Position numbers and translations under genes: made by a program. A stretch of 9,528 nt of DNA from Coprococcus sp. (lineage in GTDB: Bacteria; Bacillota; Clostridia; Lachnospirales; Lachnospiraceae): assembly GCA_016297325.1 (NCBI GenBank), contig JAEDGW010000101.1, positions 1-9,528 of the forward strand, given 5' to 3'. Below the pieces are notes generated by a model. That model ran no database searches, had not been told where the DNA came from, and was given only the letters and a program-made list of their open reading frames with translations. Below are positions 7,198 through 9,528 of this stretch, one piece after another; the stretch's first letter is position 1, and every line of letters starts with the position of its first letter.

Positions 7198-7211
7198 CCT
7201 ATAACAATAAT

Positions 7212-7237
7212 TAAGAGTGGACCGAAGCCCACTCTCA
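7212..7237 (-). promoter_or_regulatory. Leader hairpin with UUCG tetraloop upstream of rimP-nusA
   Basis: On the minus strand the arms pair over 11 bp, with AGAGTGGGC facing GTCCACTCT. The stem is closed by a C(UUCG)G tetraloop and includes two G-U wobbles. The stem ends about 26 bases before the rimP start, and the following bases (TTAATTATTG) are not a clean T-run. It is therefore more likely a conserved leader structure or attenuator-like element than a simple terminator. I recall similar GAGTGGG/CCCACTC stems before rimP in other Firmicutes, but cannot verify this here. NusA binding or pausing at it is a plausible inference. Confidence 0.7.
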
Positions 7238-7262
7238 TGCTCATACTATAACAATCGTGATT

Positions 7263-7290
7263 ATTGTATCATAATTATCAGATAATTCAA
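7263..7290 (-). promoter_or_regulatory. Sigma-A-like promoter of the rimP-nusA-infB operon
   Basis: On the minus strand, -35 TTGAAT (7290-7285) and -10 TACAAT (7268-7263) are separated by 16 bases. A TG one base before the -10 makes it an extended -10. Transcription would start near 7256, about 70 bases before rimP, placing the UUCG hairpin in the leader. A dyad GTGCA/TGCAC (7291-7314) lies directly upstream of the -35. Confidence 0.6.
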
Positions 7291-7328
7291 GTGCAAATAT
7301 TCACAAATATGCACCTGCATGCCTGTTT

Positions 7329-7350
7329 TTTATTGTAAAATCACAATAAA
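7329..7350. promoter_or_regulatory. Perfect 8-bp inverted repeat between the dehydrogenase gene and the rimP promoter
   Basis: TTTATTGT and ACAATAAA are perfect complements with a 6-base spacer. The repeat lies 17 bases past the end of the precorrin-2 dehydrogenase gene. The stem is AT-only apart from one G-C pair, and on the minus strand it is followed by A residues rather than T, so it is a poor intrinsic terminator. It may be an operator-like palindrome or a weak end signal. No clear terminator separates the dehydrogenase gene from rimP, so read-through into the operon is possible. Confidence 0.4.
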
Positions 7351-7366
7351 CGGCACGTGCACATGG

Positions 7367-8008
7367 CTACTGTGAATTTCTTCTGGCAGCATCCTCACGA
7401 TAATATTTGTCAAGAACCTTGTTCGCCTTCTTGTCATCAAGGACACATTTGTTGGAAAGTGCCACCTTGACAAGCTCGTCAAGTGCCTCCTCACGGAGTG
7501 CAGGACTCTTGATGTTCACATTCGCCAGCTCTGTGTATGCTCCCATCTTTCTTGTGAGCACCTCATACTCCTCAGGTATCATCCTGTCGATCATGTTCCT
7601 GATCTGCTTTGATACCGCCTGACTGTTGCCTCCTGTGGTGACTCCCACTACCAGATCGCCTCTGACTATGACTCCCGGGAACAGGAAGCTGCTGAGTTCC
7701 TTGTTGTCAGCCACATTCACCATGATTCCCTGATTCTTGCAATAGTTTCCTATCTTGTCGTTGATATCTGCCCTTCTTGTGGCCGCAACCACTATGTCTG
7801 CATTCTGCAGGATATCCAGCGCAACGTTGCTCTCATGTACGTTGATACCCTTGATAGCCTTTATCTCGTCACACACCTTAGGCGCTATAACTGCAATCTT
7901 CGCTCCAAAATAGAGAAGCGAATTTATCTTTCTGAGTGCAGCCTTACCTCCCCCTACAACTATAACCTTCTTTCCTTCAAGATTGATGTACATTGGAAAG
8001 TATGCCAT
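7367..8008 (-). CDS. Precorrin-2 dehydrogenase (siroheme synthase N-terminal type), stand-alone
   Basis: This enzyme oxidises precorrin-2 to sirohydrochlorin with NAD, on the way to siroheme or anaerobically made cobalamin. Some family members also chelate iron. The 213-residue protein has the NAD-binding Rossmann loop VVGGGKAALRKI (17-28) and the region AATRRADINDKI (75-86). It also has NVADN (98-102), whose D101 aligns by eye with the catalytic Asp104 of CysG, then SSFLFPGVIVRGDLVVGVTTGGNSQAVSKQIR, with S129 at the position of CysG Ser128. A C-terminal helical part follows. It lacks the CysG methyltransferase half, so it is a single-function SirC/YlnF-like form. The ATG at 8008 gives the common family opening MAYFPM; AAGGAG lies 11 bases upstream, slightly far. 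No other tetrapyrrole gene is in view. It is divergent from the SpoIID-like gene and may read toward rimP. Confidence 0.93.
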   Translation of the reverse strand: MAYFPMYINLEGKKVIVVGGGKAALRKINSLLYFGAKIAVIAPKVCDEIKAIKGINVHESNVALDILQNADIVVAATRRADINDKIGNYCKNQGIMVNVADNKELSSFLFPGVIVRGDLVVGVTTGGNSQAVSKQIRNMIDRMIPEEYEVLTRKMGAYTELANVNIKSPALREEALDELVKVALSNKCVLDDKKANKVLDKYYREDAARRNSQ

Positions 8009-8027
8009 ATCCTATCTGTCTCCTTCC

Positions 8028-8055
8028 GAATATAAATAAATTATCTGCATATATT
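8028..8055 (+). promoter_or_regulatory. Possible sporulation-type (sigma-E/G-like) promoter
   Basis: GAATATA (8028-8034) and CATATATT (8048-8055) are 13 bases apart. The elements resemble mother-cell or forespore sigma-factor boxes, but the spacing is slightly short. No good sigma-A promoter was seen for the plus-strand gene. The region is AT-rich, so this could be chance. A SpoIID-like core downstream makes sporulation expression plausible (inference). Confidence 0.25.
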
Positions 8056-8063
8056 TTACTGAT

Positions 8064-8109
8064 GTAACTGCCGTGATCCGGTCTGTAATCTGCATTTTTC
8101 GGCAGTTAC
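8064..8109. promoter_or_regulatory. Perfect 10-bp inverted repeat in the divergent intergenic region
   Basis: GTAACTGCCG and CGGCAGTTAC are perfect complements separated by 26 bases. In the minus-strand transcript the stem would sit at the very 5' end, given the predicted start near 8110. In a plus-strand transcript it would end about 29 bases before the 8139 start. Neither strand has a T-run after it, so it is not a terminator. It may be a structured leader or paired binding sites for a regulator. An 8-base sequence, ATGCAGAT on the minus strand, occurs in the loop (8088-8095) and again at 8043-8050. Confidence 0.55.
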
Positions 8110-8116
8110 GAATAGA

Positions 8117-8145
8117 ATTATAAATGAGGAATTTGAAAATGGCAA
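8117..8145 (-). promoter_or_regulatory. Sigma-A-like promoter for the precorrin-2 dehydrogenase gene
   Basis: On the minus strand, -35 TTGCCA (8145-8140) and a consensus -10 TATAAT (8122-8117) are separated by exactly 17 bases. The -35 overlaps the first codons of the divergent gene at 8139. Transcription would begin near 8110, giving a leader of about 100 bases that opens with the 10-bp inverted repeat at 8064-8109. Confidence 0.6.
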
Positions 8146-9371
8146 TTACAAATAACGTTGGTTCACTAAAAATTCAGATTACGAACAACAATTTCTTTCC
8201 TGTCCAGGGCGCATCCGTGTACATAAGCCCGACCGGAATCCCAGATGCCGTATCCGAGGAATTCGTGACAGACGACAACGGGATCGCTATCGACGACCAG
8301 CTTCCCGCCCCAAGTCTTGAATACAGCATGGAACCCAGTGACAATCAGCCATATTCTGAATACAACGTTCTCGTAACTGCTCCGGGATACAACGACCGCT
8401 TCATCTCAGGCGTACAGATCTTCCCCGGCGAGAACGGAATCCAGAATATCGAGCTGACGCCCGAAGACGGCAGCAATGTAAATCCAACCGTTCTGGATGC
8501 ACACACACTGTGGGAGCAGTATCCTCCAAAGATCGCCGAGGACATGATAAAACCCGTAACCCCATCCGGCGGCATCGTTCTGAGCCGTGTCGTCATACCT
8601 GAGACCATAGTTGTCCACGATGGCTCACCGTCAGACTCCACCGCCTCCGACTACTATGTGCCATACCGGGACTATATCAAGAATGTAGCCTGCAATGAGA
8701 TATATTCCACCTGGCCTGATGCCGCCATCCGCGCAAATGTTCTGGCGATCCAGTCATTTACACTGAACAGGGTCTACACGGAATGGTACAGGGGAAAGGG
8801 ATATGATTTCACCATCACCAGCAACACGGCATTTGACCAGAAATGGGTGTACGGTGCCACAATATTCGAGAATGTATCACAGATCGTGGATGAGATGTTC
8901 GCTAACTACCTGTCAAAGCCAAATGTATCCCAGCCGCTGTTCACACAGTACTGCGACGGACGGCGCGTGTCCTGCCCTGGCTGGATGACTCAGTGGGGAT
9001 CAAAATCCTTAGCCGACGATGGTCTGACTGCTATCCAGATACTCAGGTATTATTACGGCGACACCATATACATCAACTCATCCGAGACCATCTCCGGAAT
9101 ACCATCATCCTATCCGGGCTACGATCTGACCATAGGTGCAAGCGGTGACAAGGTCTCACAGCTCCAGCGTCAGCTCGCCCGCATCGCACTGAACTATCCT
9201 GCCATCGGCACGGTGACCGTTGATGGCGTCTATGGTCAGGGCACAGCGGATGCCGTAAAGAAATTCCAGCAGGTCTTCAACCTCCCCGCCACAGGAGTCA
9301 CAGACTATAAGACGTGGTATAAGATCTCACAGATCTATGTGGGCGTCACCAAGATTTCAGAAAATGTGTAA
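8139..9371 (+). CDS. SpoIID/LytB-like protein with beta-sandwich and peptidoglycan-binding domains
   Basis: This is a 410-residue protein with three parts. Residues 8-108 form a carboxypeptidase-regulatory/CnaB-like beta-sandwich (GSLKIQITNNN, PVQGASVYISP, TDDNGIA, YNVLVTAPGY). Residues about 148-315 resemble the SpoIID/LytB domain. YRDYIKNVACNEIYSTWP carries E187 at the place of the catalytic glutamate of SpoIID lytic transglycosylases, and YCDGRRVSCPGWMTQWG has C272 and C279. Residues about 328-403 form a peptidoglycan-binding type 1 domain (GDKVSQLQRQL, VDGVYGQGTADAVKKFQQ, GVTDYKTW). There is no signal peptide or membrane segment. The likely role is spore or cell-wall remodelling or anchoring, perhaps acting from the mother cell; this is inference. 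The start at 8139 is chosen because GAGGA lies 8 bases upstream. An ATG at 8124 lies before that site and is rejected. I recognise the family as a clostridial protein usually labelled only peptidoglycan-binding. Confidence 0.85.
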   Translation: MAITNNVGSLKIQITNNNFFPVQGASVYISPTGIPDAVSEEFVTDDNGIAIDDQLPAPSLEYSMEPSDNQPYSEYNVLVTAPGYNDRFISGVQIFPGENGIQNIELTPEDGSNVNPTVLDAHTLWEQYPPKIAEDMIKPVTPSGGIVLSRVVIPETIVVHDGSPSDSTASDYYVPYRDYIKNVACNEIYSTWPDAAIRANVLAIQSFTLNRVYTEWYRGKGYDFTITSNTAFDQKWVYGATIFENVSQIVDEMFANYLSKPNVSQPLFTQYCDGRRVSCPGWMTQWGSKSLADDGLTAIQILRYYYGDTIYINSSETISGIPSSYPGYDLTIGASGDKVSQLQRQLARIALNYPAIGTVTVDGVYGQGTADAVKKFQQVFNLPATGVTDYKTWYKISQIYVGVTKISENV

Positions 9372-9380
9372 CGCCTAACA

Positions 9381-9412
9381 AAAGGGCCTAACAATGGGGT
9401 CAGGCCCCTTTT
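9381..9412 (+). terminator. Intrinsic terminator after the SpoIID-like gene, possibly bidirectional
   Basis: GGGCCT (9384-9389) pairs with AGGCCC (9402-9407), probably extended inward past one mismatch, and is followed by CTTTT. It starts 10 bases after the stop codon at 9371. On the minus strand the same stem is followed by TTTTG, so it may also stop antisense transcription coming from the tRNA side. Confidence 0.8.
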
Positions 9413-9434
9413 ACATAGATTTTACATTGGATTA

Positions 9435-9471
9435 CAAAAAGAAAAGCTGAAAATCAAAATGATTTTCAGCT
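9435..9471 (-). terminator. Intrinsic terminator of the tRNA-Glu transcript
   Basis: The 11-bp arms AGCTGAAAATC (9445-9455) and GATTTTCAGCT (9461-9471) are perfect complements with a 5-base loop. On the minus strand they are followed by TTTTCTTTTT. It sits 5 bases past the tRNA discriminator base, and the T-run is on the minus side only. Confidence 0.88.
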
Positions 9472-9476
9472 CCTAG

Positions 9477-9528
9477 CAGTTCGTAGGGGAATCGAACCCC
9501 TGTTTTCGCCGTGAGAGGGCGACGTCTT
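9477..9528 (-). tRNA. tRNA-Glu (anticodon CTC), 5' part cut by window edge
   Basis: From the right edge leftward the minus strand shows the end of the D-arm, a 5-bp anticodon stem TCGCC/GGCGA (9522-9518, 9510-9506) and the 7-base loop CTCTCAC with anticodon CTC, which reads GAG. A 4-base variable loop, a T-arm AGGGG/CCCCT with TTCGATT, and the acceptor 3' strand ACGAACT with discriminator G at 9477 follow. G is the usual bacterial tRNA-Glu discriminator, and the loop and T-arm closely resemble E. coli tRNA-Glu. The bases after the G are CTA, so CCA is not encoded and must be added by the CCA-adding enzyme. The 5' acceptor and most of the D-arm lie outside the window. Confidence 0.9.

Noticed and set aside
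7329..7350. Intrinsic terminator after the precorrin-2 dehydrogenase gene
   Set aside because: The stem is nearly all A-T and is followed on the minus strand by A residues, so it lacks the required T-run.
8009..8138. Cobalamin riboswitch before the precorrin-2 dehydrogenase gene
   Set aside because: The leader is only about 100 bases and I do not see a B12 box or the multi-helix core; only a simple 10-bp stem is supported.
8345..8641. 98-codon minus-strand open frame
   Set aside because: It is antisense to the SpoIID-like gene, whose three domains are clear on the plus strand.
9373..9394. Direct repeat GCCTAACAA (two copies, 13 bases apart) as a mobile-element scar
   Set aside because: It is short and partly inside the terminator stem; no element or integrase is nearby.

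Overview
The window is a chromosomal segment of a Gram-positive Clostridia bacterium, most likely a gut Lachnospiraceae. The reasons are the gene order rimP-nusA-ylxR-ylxQ-infB-rbfA-nrnA-truB, strong AGGAGG-type ribosome binding sites, moderate GC content, and a signal-less SpoIID-like/peptidoglycan-binding protein of a type I associate with spore-forming Clostridia. Species assignment is inference; no rRNA or unambiguous marker is present.

Positions 1 to about 7300 (minus strand) hold the transcription-termination / translation-initiation / ribosome-maturation operon, read from high to low coordinates. It starts with a sigma-A-like promoter (about 7290-7263) and a UUCG-capped leader hairpin (7212-7237). 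The genes follow in order: rimP (30S maturation), nusA (elongation and termination factor), ylxR, ylxQ (L7Ae-type RNA binding), infB (IF2 with a long Gly/Arg/Asn-rich repeat region), rbfA (30S maturation), nrnA (DHH nano-RNase/pAp phosphatase) and the 5' part of truB (tRNA Psi55 synthase), which runs off the left edge. Several genes start on non-ATG codons: infB on TTG, nusA on GTG, ylxQ on GTG or TTG, and rimP apparently on ATT.

Positions 7367-8008 (minus) encode a stand-alone precorrin-2 dehydrogenase (siroheme / tetrapyrrole branch). Its best promoter has its -35 inside the start of the divergent gene, so its transcript would open with a perfect 10-bp hairpin.

Positions 8139-9371 (plus) encode a 410-residue three-domain protein: an N-terminal beta-sandwich (carboxypeptidase-regulatory-like), a SpoIID/LytB-like core, and a C-terminal peptidoglycan-binding domain. 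It has no signal peptide. It ends at a terminator that can act on both strands. A minus-strand tRNA-Glu(CTC), cut at its 5' side by the right edge, converges on it and has its own strong terminator.

Most of the window is conserved housekeeping DNA. I see no insertion sequence, CRISPR, phage or defence island. The points most worth checking are the rimP start codon, the structured leaders, the IF2 repeat tract and the leaderless SpoIID-like protein.
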